Below, one piece after another: positions 7,908 to 16,449 of a DNA stretch of 48,947 bases. The DNA comes from Clostridia bacterium (GTDB taxonomy: Bacteria > Bacillota > Clostridia > CAKSNL01 > HGM11501), in assembly GCA_900766735.1 (NCBI GenBank), contig CAAFWO010000047.1, positions 1-48,947 on the forward strand, read 5' to 3'. Made by a program: the position numbers and the translations under genes. Each line of letters opens with the position of its first letter. Within the stretch, counting starts at the first letter, position 1. Below the pieces are notes generated by a model that was given only the letters and a program-made list of their open reading frames with translations, did not search any database and was not told the origin of the DNA.

Positions 7908-8801
7908 ATGACGTTTTCTAATAGATTAAAAAGCATAACGATAAAGGCCTTTATGGGTGGGGAATGGAAAGTTGCCTATAGATTGAAGACGGAATTGGAT
8001 GGTCAATATAACGTTGTTGAGATGCCAGAGGGAACGTGTATTGCCGATCCCTTCTTATATGAGGCAGATGGAGAACATTATCTTTTTGTTGAACTTTATG
8101 ATAATAAAAAAAATATTGCAGGAATTGGATGCTATCAATTTATTGATGGAGTTCCAGTTTTTAAAGGAAAAATCATCGAAAATTCCTACCACATGAGCTA
8201 TCCCTGCGTTTTTAGCTATAAGGGTCAGCATTACATGATTCCAGAAACTTCGGCGAATCAGACTGTAGAACTATATCAGGCTGAAGATTTTCCCATGAAA
8301 TGGAAAAAAGTGAGTAACCTGATTACTGGGGAACGCTATGTGGACACCTCAGTAGTGAAACAGGGCGATTCATATTTTGCAGTGAGCTACAAGAAAAATG
8401 AGCACGGGTGGTCTTTGGATGCTTTTAGTCTGGATATGGAAAATAATCAAATGACTAAATTAGGAAGCAAAACGTACAAAACAAACACTGGGCGGCCTGG
8501 TGGAGGATTCATTTGTGGGGAGAACTTGGAACGTCCTGCTCAAAACTGTGCAAGCAAATATGGAGAGAATCTGATTATATACAAAATAGATCAACTTGAT
8601 GGAATAGGATATGAAGAACATGAAGTTGGTAAGGTTACAGTCCATGATATACCAATGAAAAGCGCGCCTAATCGTGTGCACACCTATAATCAGGATAGTT
8701 TATATGAGTGTGTGGATGTTTATTTTGAAAAAATAGATATGCTGCATGGCTTGAAGACCTTGTGGCGTGCGTATCTTCGTAACTTACTGTCAAGAAAGTA
8801 A
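7908..8801 (+). CDS. Beta-propeller-like protein (GIPC-transferase N-domain type)
   Basis: A 297-residue protein with repeated aromatic and Asp-rich strands such as IADPFLYEADGEHYLFVELY, MSYPCVFSYKGQHYMIPE and YVDTSVVKQGDSYFAV. These are characteristic of the five-bladed propeller region annotated as glucosamine inositolphosphorylceramide transferase-like, related in fold to GH43/GH32. In bacteria such proteins occur mostly inside polysaccharide clusters, often near formyl- or glycosyl-modifying enzymes; their reaction is not established. GGGAGG precedes the ATG at 7908. It lies 48 bp after a GT4 gene and immediately before the pentitol-nucleotide genes, so a role in handling the same substituent is possible. 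Confidence 0.55.
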   Translation: MTFSNRLKSITIKAFMGGEWKVAYRLKTELDGQYNVVEMPEGTCIADPFLYEADGEHYLFVELYDNKKNIAGIGCYQFIDGVPVFKGKIIENSYHMSYPCVFSYKGQHYMIPETSANQTVELYQAEDFPMKWKKVSNLITGERYVDTSVVKQGDSYFAVSYKKNEHGWSLDAFSLDMENNQMTKLGSKTYKTNTGRPGGGFICGENLERPAQNCASKYGENLIIYKIDQLDGIGYEEHEVGKVTVHDIPMKSAPNRVHTYNQDSLYECVDVYFEKIDMLHGLKTLWRAYLRNLLSRK

Positions 8802-8819
8802 TGCAGAGGAAGTATTATC

Positions 8820-9515
8820 ATGAATATAGCAATCCTTCTCTCAGGAGGACAAGGTACCCGTTTGGGTGGGAGTATCCCAAAACAGTATATGGAAGTGGCA
8901 GGTAAACCAATCATTGCATTTTCATTGAGAACATTTGAAGTGCACAGACAGGTCGATGCGATAGTTGTGGTAGCTGCAGAAGAGTGGAAACCCTTTATCA
9001 AGGATTTGGTTGACCGTGAGCAAATCAAGAAGTTTGCCGGGTTTGCAGATGCTGGTTCAAGCCGGCAGCACTCCATTTTGAATGGACTGAGGAAAGTCTA
9101 TGAAATCGGTGCGGCAGATCCGGATAAAGTAATCATCCACGATGCCGCACGTCCTAATGTGACAGATGCAATCATAGAAGCCTGTATTGATGGTTTGACA
9201 GAAGCTGATGGGGTTATGCCGGCTTTGCCGTTAAAGGACACAGTATATATGAGCGAAGATGGGAGAATGATTCAGTCTTTGTTGAATCGTGATTTCCTAT
9301 ATGCTGGCCAAGCACCGGAGAGTTTTGCACTGGGTAGATACTATGCAATTCAAAAAGACATGGCGGAAGAAGATCTTGGCAAGGTGAGAGGAAGCAGTGA
9401 AGTGGCATTTCGGAACAAATTAAAAGTGAAAATTGTTCCGGGTGACGAACATAACTACAAGATAACGACCATGACAGATTTAAACAAGTTTAAGAGCGAG
9501 ATGGAGGATAAATGA
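8820..9515 (+). CDS. IspD/TarI-like cytidylyltransferase (CDP-pentitol synthesis)
   Basis: A 231-residue nucleotidyltransferase of the IspD superfamily. The CTP-binding loop is LSGGQGTRLGGSIPKQYM (8-25), with downstream VIIHDAARPNV (about 108-118) and the MPALPLKDTVY segment. IspD itself makes CDP-methylerythritol; TarI/Bcs1-type members make CDP-ribitol. Direct coupling to a TarJ-like dehydrogenase (the next start overlaps this stop by 4 nt) and a ribulose-phosphate epimerase argues for a CDP-pentitol rather than isoprenoid synthesis. GAGGA lies about 10 nt before the ATG. Whether the alditol is ribitol, xylitol or arabinitol cannot be read from sequence. Confidence 0.8.
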   Translation: MNIAILLSGGQGTRLGGSIPKQYMEVAGKPIIAFSLRTFEVHRQVDAIVVVAAEEWKPFIKDLVDREQIKKFAGFADAGSSRQHSILNGLRKVYEIGAADPDKVIIHDAARPNVTDAIIEACIDGLTEADGVMPALPLKDTVYMSEDGRMIQSLLNRDFLYAGQAPESFALGRYYAIQKDMAEEDLGKVRGSSEVAFRNKLKVKIVPGDEHNYKITTMTDLNKFKSEMEDK

Positions 9516-10528
9516 AAGCATACAATCTTTGCACTGTAAACAATTTACAGTATCAAGAGGTTAAATATCCTGATTGTCCGGAGGGATGGAGCATTGTAAA
9601 GGTAAAGGCAGCCGGGATATGTAGCTCTGATATTCCTAGAATCTTTACCAAGGGAACATATCATTTTCCTACCATCCCGGGACATGAATTTTCGGGCCGG
9701 GTCGAAGCAGTCTCTGATGCGGAAAATCAGCGTCTGGTGGGCAAGAAAGTGTCTGTTTTCCCACTGATTCCTTGTCGAAAATGTGCGCAGTGTAAAACAG
9801 GTCATTATGAAATGTGCGAGAACTATGACTACATTGGTTCAAGACGCGACGGGGCTTTTGCAGATTATGTTGCGGTACCGGTCTGGAATCTTGTAGAGCT
9901 GGACGAAGGCGTAGATTTCGAAGAGGCTGCGATGATGGAGCCGTTAGCCGTAGCCCTTCATGCAATTAAGCAGAGCGGATTAAAAGAAGGCGACTCCTTT
10001 GCAGTGGTAGGAACCGGAATGATTGCCTTTGCCGCTGCTCAATGGGCGAAAAGAAAAGGAGCTTCTTCGGTAACGATTTTCGGAAGAAGTGAAACAAAGC
10101 GTGAGCTTGCAGAAAGAATTGGCGACGTGGAGTATAGAATTGCGGGTTCCAATGCAGAAGGGTTTGATGTTGTTTTGGAAGCTGTGGGCGCTCCAGTTGC
10201 AATCGAACAGTCAATTAAATACACAAAAGCTGGTGGAACGCTTGTTTTGATGGGGAATCCAAGCGGAAACATTGAGATGAAACAAGATGTCTATTGGAGG
10301 ATTCTCAGAAAACAGCTGAAGTTGATTGGTACATGGAATTCTTCCTATGAAAGCAACAAGGATTGCGACTGGGCCGAAGTAAAGGCAGCGCTTGAGAATA
10401 AACAGATTCAGGCTAAAACCCTGATTTCTCATACGTATACGGCAGATAGATTAGAAGATGGACTGGAATTGATGCGTAGTCATCAGGAACCGTATTGCAA
10501 AGTAATGACCGTTTGGGGTAATGACTAA
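9512..10528 (+). CDS. Zinc-dependent pentulose-phosphate reductase (TarJ-like MDR)
   Basis: A 338-residue medium-chain dehydrogenase/reductase. Catalytic-zinc ligands are in AAGICSSDIPRI and PGHEFSGRV. The structural-zinc lobe CRKCAQCKTGHYEMC (about 89-103) and the Rossmann motif VVGTGMIAFAAAQWAK (about 164-180) are visible. The closest architectures are galactitol-1-phosphate/sorbitol dehydrogenases and the TarJ/Acs1-type ribulose-5-phosphate reductases. Overlap of its ATG with the cytidylyltransferase stop shows tight coupling. The likely reaction is NADPH-dependent reduction of a pentulose 5-phosphate to the alditol phosphate used by the cytidylyltransferase. Confidence 0.75.
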   Translation: MKAYNLCTVNNLQYQEVKYPDCPEGWSIVKVKAAGICSSDIPRIFTKGTYHFPTIPGHEFSGRVEAVSDAENQRLVGKKVSVFPLIPCRKCAQCKTGHYEMCENYDYIGSRRDGAFADYVAVPVWNLVELDEGVDFEEAAMMEPLAVALHAIKQSGLKEGDSFAVVGTGMIAFAAAQWAKRKGASSVTIFGRSETKRELAERIGDVEYRIAGSNAEGFDVVLEAVGAPVAIEQSIKYTKAGGTLVLMGNPSGNIEMKQDVYWRILRKQLKLIGTWNSSYESNKDCDWAEVKAALENKQIQAKTLISHTYTADRLEDGLELMRSHQEPYCKVMTVWGND

Positions 10529-10553
10529 ATGTAGTTAAAGAGGAGGTTTTAAG

Positions 10554-11225
10554 ATGAGCGACAGTAAGATTTCAGCGTCGATGATGTGCGCAAATCTGGT
10601 TGATTTGAGAGAGACCATTCGCGTATTTGAAGAAAAAAAGGTGGAATTTCTTCATATCGATGTTATGGATGGAGAATTTGTTCCAAACTTTGGTCTTGGC
10701 GTTGATTATATCCGTGGATTGAGAGAACTAACAAGTATTCCGCTGGATTTGCACCTAATGATTAAAAATCCGGAGTATAAGTTGCAATGGATAGGAATTA
10801 AAGAAACAGATATTGTCTCAATTCATTATGAAAGTACTTATCAGGTGCAAAGAGCATTAGATTGGTTGGCTCCTTATGGTTGTAAACGATACCTGGCTAT
10901 TAACCCAGCGACGCCTGTCTATGTGCTGGAAGAAGTTCTTGACTATATCGATGGAATCAATCTTTTGATGGTGAATCCGGGCTTTTCTGGACAAAAGATT
11001 GTTCCAAGTACATTGAAAAAGGCAGAAAAACTAAAGAGGCTTCTATTTGAGCATGGAAAAGAAAATATTACACTAGAAGTAGATGGAAATATTACGCCCG
11101 AAAATGGACATAAGCTGCGTGAGATAGGTGCAAGCATTTTTGTTTGCGGGACGTCAAGTATTTTTAAAGGTGGCGTGAATAAATACAAGGAAAATATCGA
11201 CTATTTTAGAAAAGCAGTTAGATAA
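10554..11225 (+). CDS. rpe: Ribulose-phosphate 3-epimerase, pathway copy
   Basis: A 223-residue TIM-barrel epimerase. Active-site signatures: SASMMCANL near the start, HIDVMDGEFVPNFG (about 35-48, metal ligands His and Asp), LDLHLMI with the second metal His, MVNPGFSGQ (about 140-148) and EVDGNI with the catalytic Asp. It interconverts D-ribulose 5-phosphate and D-xylulose 5-phosphate. GAGGAGG lies upstream of the ATG, 25 bp after the dehydrogenase gene. A dedicated copy beside CDP-alditol genes suggests either that the reductase uses xylulose 5-phosphate or that ribulose 5-phosphate is replenished locally. Confidence 0.85.
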   Translation: MSDSKISASMMCANLVDLRETIRVFEEKKVEFLHIDVMDGEFVPNFGLGVDYIRGLRELTSIPLDLHLMIKNPEYKLQWIGIKETDIVSIHYESTYQVQRALDWLAPYGCKRYLAINPATPVYVLEEVLDYIDGINLLMVNPGFSGQKIVPSTLKKAEKLKRLLFEHGKENITLEVDGNITPENGHKLREIGASIFVCGTSSIFKGGVNKYKENIDYFRKAVR

Positions 11226-11265
11226 AGAGTGGTCGAGAACTCAAAAAAGTGAGTGGAGATTTTGT

Positions 11266-12174
11266 ATGGATTTTTTTCGTAGGATTTTTAGCCGCAGATA
11301 TGCATACTCAAAAATAGATACAAGTGGTTACATGGTTCCAATAAGCGAGGAGCAACGGAATCAAATACAAGCTGTTCTCCTTGAAATGTATGTAGACATT
11401 CTTCATGTGTGTGAGAAATATAATTTGGTTCCGTTTCTAGCTGGTGGCTGTGCACTAGGCGCAGTTAGACATGGCGGCTTTATTCCGTGGGATGATGATT
11501 TGGATATCGCAATGCTAAGAGAACATTATGATATTCTTCTGAATGTGATAGAGACTGAGTTTCCAGATAAATACATTGTAAATGCGCCGGAAAAGTCAGA
11601 AAAGCCGAAAGAACGGTTTGCAAAAATTATGAAAAAGGGAACCCTGTTTAAGGAACTTGTTACAGTGCCTGATGAGGACTTAAATGGGATTTTTGTCGAT
11701 GTCTTCCCGCTTGAAAATATTCCGGATAATGACATTGTAAAGACTGTAAAAGGTATTCGTTGTAACATGGCCGAGTTTATTGGATCTCAGGTGTTTCTTA
11801 GAGAAAATGCTACACCGGAATCCAAGAGTCTTCTTAAAGCAGCCGGTGGGGCAAGCTATGCTGTGAGAACAGCTGTCGGCATAATATTTGGAGTTAAAAA
11901 ATCCAAATGGTGGTATCAACATATAAATAAGCTAGGACAGTACAGAAATAACGCCACAAAAAGATGCGCTAGCGTATACGGAAGAAAACACTATTTTGGG
12001 GAGATTTTAAACAGAACCCAAATTATGCCGCCTCGTTATGTTGACTTTTGCGGGATTCAGGCACCGGTTTTCAATGATTTAGAGGGATACTTGACATTAA
12101 TGTATGGTGACTATATGAAAATACCTCCGGTGGAAAAGCGGGAAGTTCATATGATTAGAGAACTTCAATTTTGA
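11266..12174 (+). CDS. licD: LicD-family phosphotransferase
   Basis: A 302-residue LicD/fukutin-like nucleotidyltransferase-fold protein. Diagnostic parts are the N-terminal helix LLEMYVDILHVCEKYNL, FLAGGCALGAVRHGGFIPWD followed by DDLDIAMLR (the metal-binding Asp cluster, about 63-92), and the conserved VFPLENIPD region. LicD transfers phosphocholine from CDP-choline; the related human FKTN and FKRP transfer ribitol phosphate from CDP-ribitol. No choline kinase or choline cytidylyltransferase is present, and the preceding genes appear to make a CDP-pentitol. Transfer of a pentitol phosphate to the glycan is therefore the favoured, inferred role. Confidence 0.8.
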   Translation: MDFFRRIFSRRYAYSKIDTSGYMVPISEEQRNQIQAVLLEMYVDILHVCEKYNLVPFLAGGCALGAVRHGGFIPWDDDLDIAMLREHYDILLNVIETEFPDKYIVNAPEKSEKPKERFAKIMKKGTLFKELVTVPDEDLNGIFVDVFPLENIPDNDIVKTVKGIRCNMAEFIGSQVFLRENATPESKSLLKAAGGASYAVRTAVGIIFGVKKSKWWYQHINKLGQYRNNATKRCASVYGRKHYFGEILNRTQIMPPRYVDFCGIQAPVFNDLEGYLTLMYGDYMKIPPVEKREVHMIRELQF

Positions 12175-12220
12175 TGGATTAAGAACTAGTTTTATTTTGT
12201 AATAAACGAGGAAAACAGAG

Positions 12221-13360
12221 ATGGAGAATGAACCTATCAGGGTGCTTGAAGTTATCGGAGAAATGGATCTCGGTGGAGCGGAAAGCATGATTATGAATCT
12301 TTATCGCTGCATTGACAGAGAAAAGGTTCAGTTTGACTTTTTAGTACATACACAAAGAAAATGTGCCTTCGACGATGAAATCGAACAGTTGGGTGGCCGC
12401 ATTTTTCATATCACGAAATTTAATGGAAGAAATGCAATTCGATATTATCGAGAATGCAACAAATTTTTTGACCAGCATCCAGAAATTAGGGTTGTTCATG
12501 GTCACATTGGCAGTTCTGCCGCCTTATACCTTCATGCTGCAAACAAACATGGTTGCTATACGATTGCACATTCTCATGCTGCCAATAAGATTACAGATTT
12601 CAAAAGCGTTGTGTGGGCGTTTTTTTCGTTTCCGACGCGCTATATCGCCAAGCAATTATTTGGTTGCTCAACCGAAGCAGGACAGGCTAGATACGGAAAG
12701 CGCGCGGTTGCTAGTAAGAAATATAAGAACTTCAATAACGCCATTGATGTCAGCAGATATGCATATGATTACCAGACTAGAATTGATATGAGAAAGAGTT
12801 TGGGCCTAGATAAGGATGAAATCTTAATAGGAACAGTGGGGAGAGTATCGCATGAGAAAAACCCTGAAATGATTTACGGTATTTTCGAATCCCTAGCAGG
12901 AAGAAAGGAAGAAACACGCTGCATTTGGATTGGTTCTGGAGAGTTTGAGGATGCGTATAGAAGAAGAATCATTGATTCTGGGTATGCTGATAAAATTATT
13001 ATGGCAGGACGCAGGAATGACATTCCGCAGTTACTACAGGCACTGGATGTATTAATATTACCGTCTTTCTTTGAAGGATTACCTGTGACGATTATCGAAG
13101 CACAAGCAGCAAGCTTGCCGTGTGTATTATCGGACACAATCAGCCGTGAAACGGCTGTAACAGATTTAGTGACATGGAAAAGCATTGAGGATAGTCCTGA
13201 ACAGTGGGCAGATGAATGTATCAATATTGCAAAAAGCACAATGCATCACCGTACGGATAAAAAACAAGAGCTTGTAAATGCAGGATATGATATTAAAGAA
13301 ACAGCAAAATGGCTTGGGAAATTCTACATGGAAATGCACAATACAACGATTAGAAAATAA
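12221..13360 (+). CDS. Glycosyltransferase family 4 (EpsF-like)
   Basis: A 379-residue GT-B glycosyltransferase. It begins with IRVLEVIGEMDLGGAESMIM, the glycine-rich acceptor-side loop typical of EpsF-like GT4 enzymes. VVHGHIGSSAALYLHAA and the TIAHSHAAN His motif follow, then VGRVSHEKNPEMIYGIF and EGLPVTIIEAQAASLP (E-x7-E, about 286-301). It presumably adds one sugar of the repeat unit on the inner membrane face. Placed 46 bp after licD with GAGG near the ATG; donor and linkage unknown. Confidence 0.8.
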   Translation: MENEPIRVLEVIGEMDLGGAESMIMNLYRCIDREKVQFDFLVHTQRKCAFDDEIEQLGGRIFHITKFNGRNAIRYYRECNKFFDQHPEIRVVHGHIGSSAALYLHAANKHGCYTIAHSHAANKITDFKSVVWAFFSFPTRYIAKQLFGCSTEAGQARYGKRAVASKKYKNFNNAIDVSRYAYDYQTRIDMRKSLGLDKDEILIGTVGRVSHEKNPEMIYGIFESLAGRKEETRCIWIGSGEFEDAYRRRIIDSGYADKIIMAGRRNDIPQLLQALDVLILPSFFEGLPVTIIEAQAASLPCVLSDTISRETAVTDLVTWKSIEDSPEQWADECINIAKSTMHHRTDKKQELVNAGYDIKETAKWLGKFYMEMHNTTIRK

Positions 13361-13384
13361 CTTGTTTTTGGAGGAGGAAAAAGT

Positions 13385-14452
13385 GTGATTGTACTGCTGA
13401 CATCGAACTATGATGGGGGAATTCTTCAGTTTGCTTGCCAAATGAAAAGGGAAATGGAAGCCCTATATGGAGACGTTGTGCTTTTTGCTCCGGATAATTG
13501 TGTCCCTGGATGTTTACCGGATGATGCAAGAATATATCGCAGAGAGAACTCAATTGTACCATTTGAAAAAAAATATAAGTCGATTGCAAAAAACATTGAG
13601 AAACTTCATCCGGATGTTGTCTTTGCATGTGATAGTAACTTGATTACATCTCGGATTATTACGGAATTAAAGAAGAATATCTCTGTAGTAATGTGTGTGC
13701 ACGACGTGAATCCTCATCCCAATTATGGCGGAAAAGTAGTTCAGCTGAAGAATATGATGAAGATGCCATATGTGCATAGAGGGTGGAGGAGAGCAGACAA
13801 AATCCTTTTGCTATCAGAACATTCTTTCAAAGGTTTTAAAGAAAAGTATCCCCAATTTACTAATAAACTTGATGTTCTAAAGCTTGGTGCGCATGTTCCC
13901 AATGTGTGCGGAATTGAACCACCAGAAATGCATGGAATTAATGAGGAGTACTTTCTCTTCTTTGGTCGGATTGACAAATACAAGGGTATCGGGAATCTTC
14001 TGAAAGCATTCCGTGAAGTTAACGATAAGGTGCATACACACTTGGTCATAGCAGGAAACGGCCATTTGACAGAGGAGGAACAGAGCCTAATAGAAAAATC
14101 GACGAACGGAATTACGCTTATTAAAAGATATATAACTGACGAAGAGATGGTCTGGCTGTTTGAAAATGCAAAGTGTCTTGTTTTGCCATATATCGAGGCA
14201 TCTCAAAGCGGAGTTCTTTCAATGTCGTACTACTTTGGAAAAAAAGTGATTGTATCTAATCTTGAAGGGCTTACTGAGTTTGTTGAAAAGGGTGTCACAG
14301 GGGATGTGTTCCAGGATAATATAGAGCTTGAAAAGTGTCTTCTTGCCTATGATAAGATGGAGACAAAGAAGGATGAGGCAGTGCTTGAATATTATTCGGA
14401 TAAACTAGATTGGAAATCGGGGATACATAGATGCTTGACAGAAATGGTATGA
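13385..14452 (+). CDS. Glycosyltransferase family 4
   Basis: A 355-residue GT-B protein. The C-terminal half carries FLFFGRIDKYKGIGNLLKAF and PYIEASQSGVLSMSYYFGKK, a recognised GT4 subgroup in which the usual second Glu of E-x7-E is replaced. The N-terminal half has HPDVVFACDSN and CVHDVNPHPNYGG. The start is GTG: GGAGGAGG at 13371-13378 is well placed for GTG at 13385 and there is no ATG nearby. The gene ends overlapping the next one, so translation is coupled. Confidence 0.75.
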   Translation: MIVLLTSNYDGGILQFACQMKREMEALYGDVVLFAPDNCVPGCLPDDARIYRRENSIVPFEKKYKSIAKNIEKLHPDVVFACDSNLITSRIITELKKNISVVMCVHDVNPHPNYGGKVVQLKNMMKMPYVHRGWRRADKILLLSEHSFKGFKEKYPQFTNKLDVLKLGAHVPNVCGIEPPEMHGINEEYFLFFGRIDKYKGIGNLLKAFREVNDKVHTHLVIAGNGHLTEEEQSLIEKSTNGITLIKRYITDEEMVWLFENAKCLVLPYIEASQSGVLSMSYYFGKKVIVSNLEGLTEFVEKGVTGDVFQDNIELEKCLLAYDKMETKKDEAVLEYYSDKLDWKSGIHRCLTEMV

Positions 14453-15714
14453 TTAATTATTCTGGATTCAATAGATGGAACCAAAAGACAACTATCGGAA
14501 TGAAGTTGTTTGACTTGGCTGTTTTATGGTATTACTGCTTTGGAGGTTCCATTGTATTGCGTCCGATGGTCAGCGTGTTTTGGCCTGTAATGTCAGTGAT
14601 TGGATTGTTCGTTTTTCGGATGCGGCTGATACGAACAGACAAGTATAAGGAATTGGCAATTTTGATGATTGTTGTCATTTCGGCATCAACAATATATTCG
14701 GTGAGCTCAGCATCTACGATTAAATATGCACTTTCAATATTATTATATTTTGTTATTGCGCTAGAGATAACCAGCCGAAAAGATAATATTGTTTTTTTCT
14801 TAAATGCGCTATGGGTATATTCGTTGCTGCTTCTAATGGTTACTTTTATTGAAAAGTATGCTCCAGCGTTGTATCTGTCAACTTTCATCAATTTACTGCC
14901 GGCCGCTTATCGTTCTGATATTAACACCTTTATGCGAAATGGATCGGTGAATGGATTCTTTAACCAGACATCTTCAAACGCTGTGGCAATGAGCTTGGGC
15001 GTGTGCGTTTCATTTTATAAATTAATATGCGAAAAAAGAAGTAAAGCAAAGAAAATAGCATGCTTCATAGTTATGCTTGCGTTCATATATGGCATAGTGC
15101 TAACTGTGAGGCGCGCATCTCTTTTGGCGGTGATTTTGATTTTGACTATTTTCCTGTATTCGAGTTATGGAAATACTCTGACGAAACTGCTTGTGATTTT
15201 TGCTGCTTTAGGTTTGATTTTGTTTGGAGGCATAAGCACAATTCCATTTCTATCAAATATTGTCTCAAAGACGACGTCGAATGCTGCAGCAGGCGATATC
15301 AGTGATGGTCGATTTACTATTTGGATGAAGTGCTGTCAACTTTTTAGCGAACGACCAATATTGGGGTATGGCGCAGATTCGTTGCAATCAGGCTTTGCTC
15401 AAGTGAATAATGCTCACAACTCATTTATTCAATCGCTTGTTGAATTAGGAATGGTGGGGGCAGTTGTGTTCTTTGCACCTTTTATATATGGATTTTTGAC
15501 ATCAATTAAAACATACATTCGCCGAAAAGAGCTCAATGTGGATGATCAATCCTTGGTCGCAGCTGTCTTGTTTTGGCAGATGTACAATTTCATAAATGCA
15601 ATGTTTGAAGCCCTGTTTGCAGGTGAAACAACTGTATTCATGATGTTTATAATGCAGATGTCAGTTATGCAAATCATATTTAATACTAGAATGAATGCAG
15701 TGGAGGTGAGTTGA
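14431..15714 (+). CDS. O-antigen polymerase/ligase-like membrane protein (Wzy-type)
   Basis: A 427-residue polytopic membrane protein with about ten to twelve hydrophobic segments. Its large extracellular loop ends in ILGYGADSL...NNAHNSFIQSLVELG (about 305-340), which matches the Wzy_C/O-antigen ligase signature H-N-x-F-x5-E-x-G. It would polymerise lipid-linked repeats outside the membrane in a Wzx/Wzy pathway. Two starts are possible: ATG 14431 with GGGGA ahead, or ATG 14449, whose ATGA overlaps the stop of the upstream gene. The flippase two genes downstream completes the export machinery. Confidence 0.75.
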   Translation: MLDRNGMINYSGFNRWNQKTTIGMKLFDLAVLWYYCFGGSIVLRPMVSVFWPVMSVIGLFVFRMRLIRTDKYKELAILMIVVISASTIYSVSSASTIKYALSILLYFVIALEITSRKDNIVFFLNALWVYSLLLLMVTFIEKYAPALYLSTFINLLPAAYRSDINTFMRNGSVNGFFNQTSSNAVAMSLGVCVSFYKLICEKRSKAKKIACFIVMLAFIYGIVLTVRRASLLAVILILTIFLYSSYGNTLTKLLVIFAALGLILFGGISTIPFLSNIVSKTTSNAAAGDISDGRFTIWMKCCQLFSERPILGYGADSLQSGFAQVNNAHNSFIQSLVELGMVGAVVFFAPFIYGFLTSIKTYIRRKELNVDDQSLVAAVLFWQMYNFINAMFEALFAGETTVFMMFIMQMSVMQIIFNTRMNAVEVS

Positions 15715-15716
15715 AA

Positions 15717-16427
15717 ATGAATTTTGTTAGACTTTTAAAGAAAATTGTTGATCCTAATCATTGCTCAAATGAAGCATATATCAATTATCTTAAACGAAAT
15801 AATATTTACGTTGGAGATCACACTATTTTTTATTCGCCGAGGCATACGTCAATCGATATTCAAAAACCGCATCTGATTTCTATTGGATCCTATTGTAAGA
15901 TAACGACTGGAGTTATTATTTTGGCACACGATTATTCGATTTCAGTGGCACGTCGTGTGTTTGGTGAATTTATTGGAGGCACGGCGCCAACAAAAATTGG
16001 CGATAATTGTTTTTTGGGAATGAATTCAATTATCCTTCCAGGAACGACGATTGGAAACAATTGTATTGTGGGTGCTGGATCCGTTGTCGGGGGGGAGTAC
16101 CCTGATAATGTTATAATCGCCGGAAATCCGGCAAGAGTTATTTGCACACTGGATGAGTATTACCGGAAAAGAAAAAACAGATGGGTGGACGATGCCAAAA
16201 GATGTGCATTGGAAATTTATCATAATACAGGACGGCGGCCAACAGTTGAAGAAATGAAGGACGGTTTTTATTGGTTGTATGCTCCTCGAACACAAGAGAG
16301 CATAGAGTTACATAAAAACTTCTTCACTTTAACAGGCGATGATTATGAGCATATTTGCAAGTGTTTCCTTCAATCGAAACCAATTTATGCTTCGTATGAA
16401 GAGTTTCTAAAAGACTGTGGTCTCTGA
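15717..16427 (+). CDS. Hexapeptide-repeat O-acetyltransferase
   Basis: A left-handed beta-helix acyltransferase of about 236 residues. Hexapeptide turns run through SIGSYCKITTGVIILAHDYS and GDNCFLGMNSIILPGTTIGN up to VVGGEYPDNVIIAGNPARVI. The xNPAR end is typical of maltose/serine-acetyltransferase-like enzymes that acetylate sugars from acetyl-CoA. A C-terminal helical extension of about 80 residues (from LDEYYRKRKNR) is longer than in minimal family members. ATG 15717 is preferred over TTG 15711 because GGAGG (15702-15706) is then correctly spaced. Likely role: O-acetylation of a repeat-unit sugar. Confidence 0.75.
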   Translation: MNFVRLLKKIVDPNHCSNEAYINYLKRNNIYVGDHTIFYSPRHTSIDIQKPHLISIGSYCKITTGVIILAHDYSISVARRVFGEFIGGTAPTKIGDNCFLGMNSIILPGTTIGNNCIVGAGSVVGGEYPDNVIIAGNPARVICTLDEYYRKRKNRWVDDAKRCALEIYHNTGRRPTVEEMKDGFYWLYAPRTQESIELHKNFFTLTGDDYEHICKCFLQSKPIYASYEEFLKDCGL

Positions 16428-16449
16428 AAATAGAGGAGAACATCAATTT

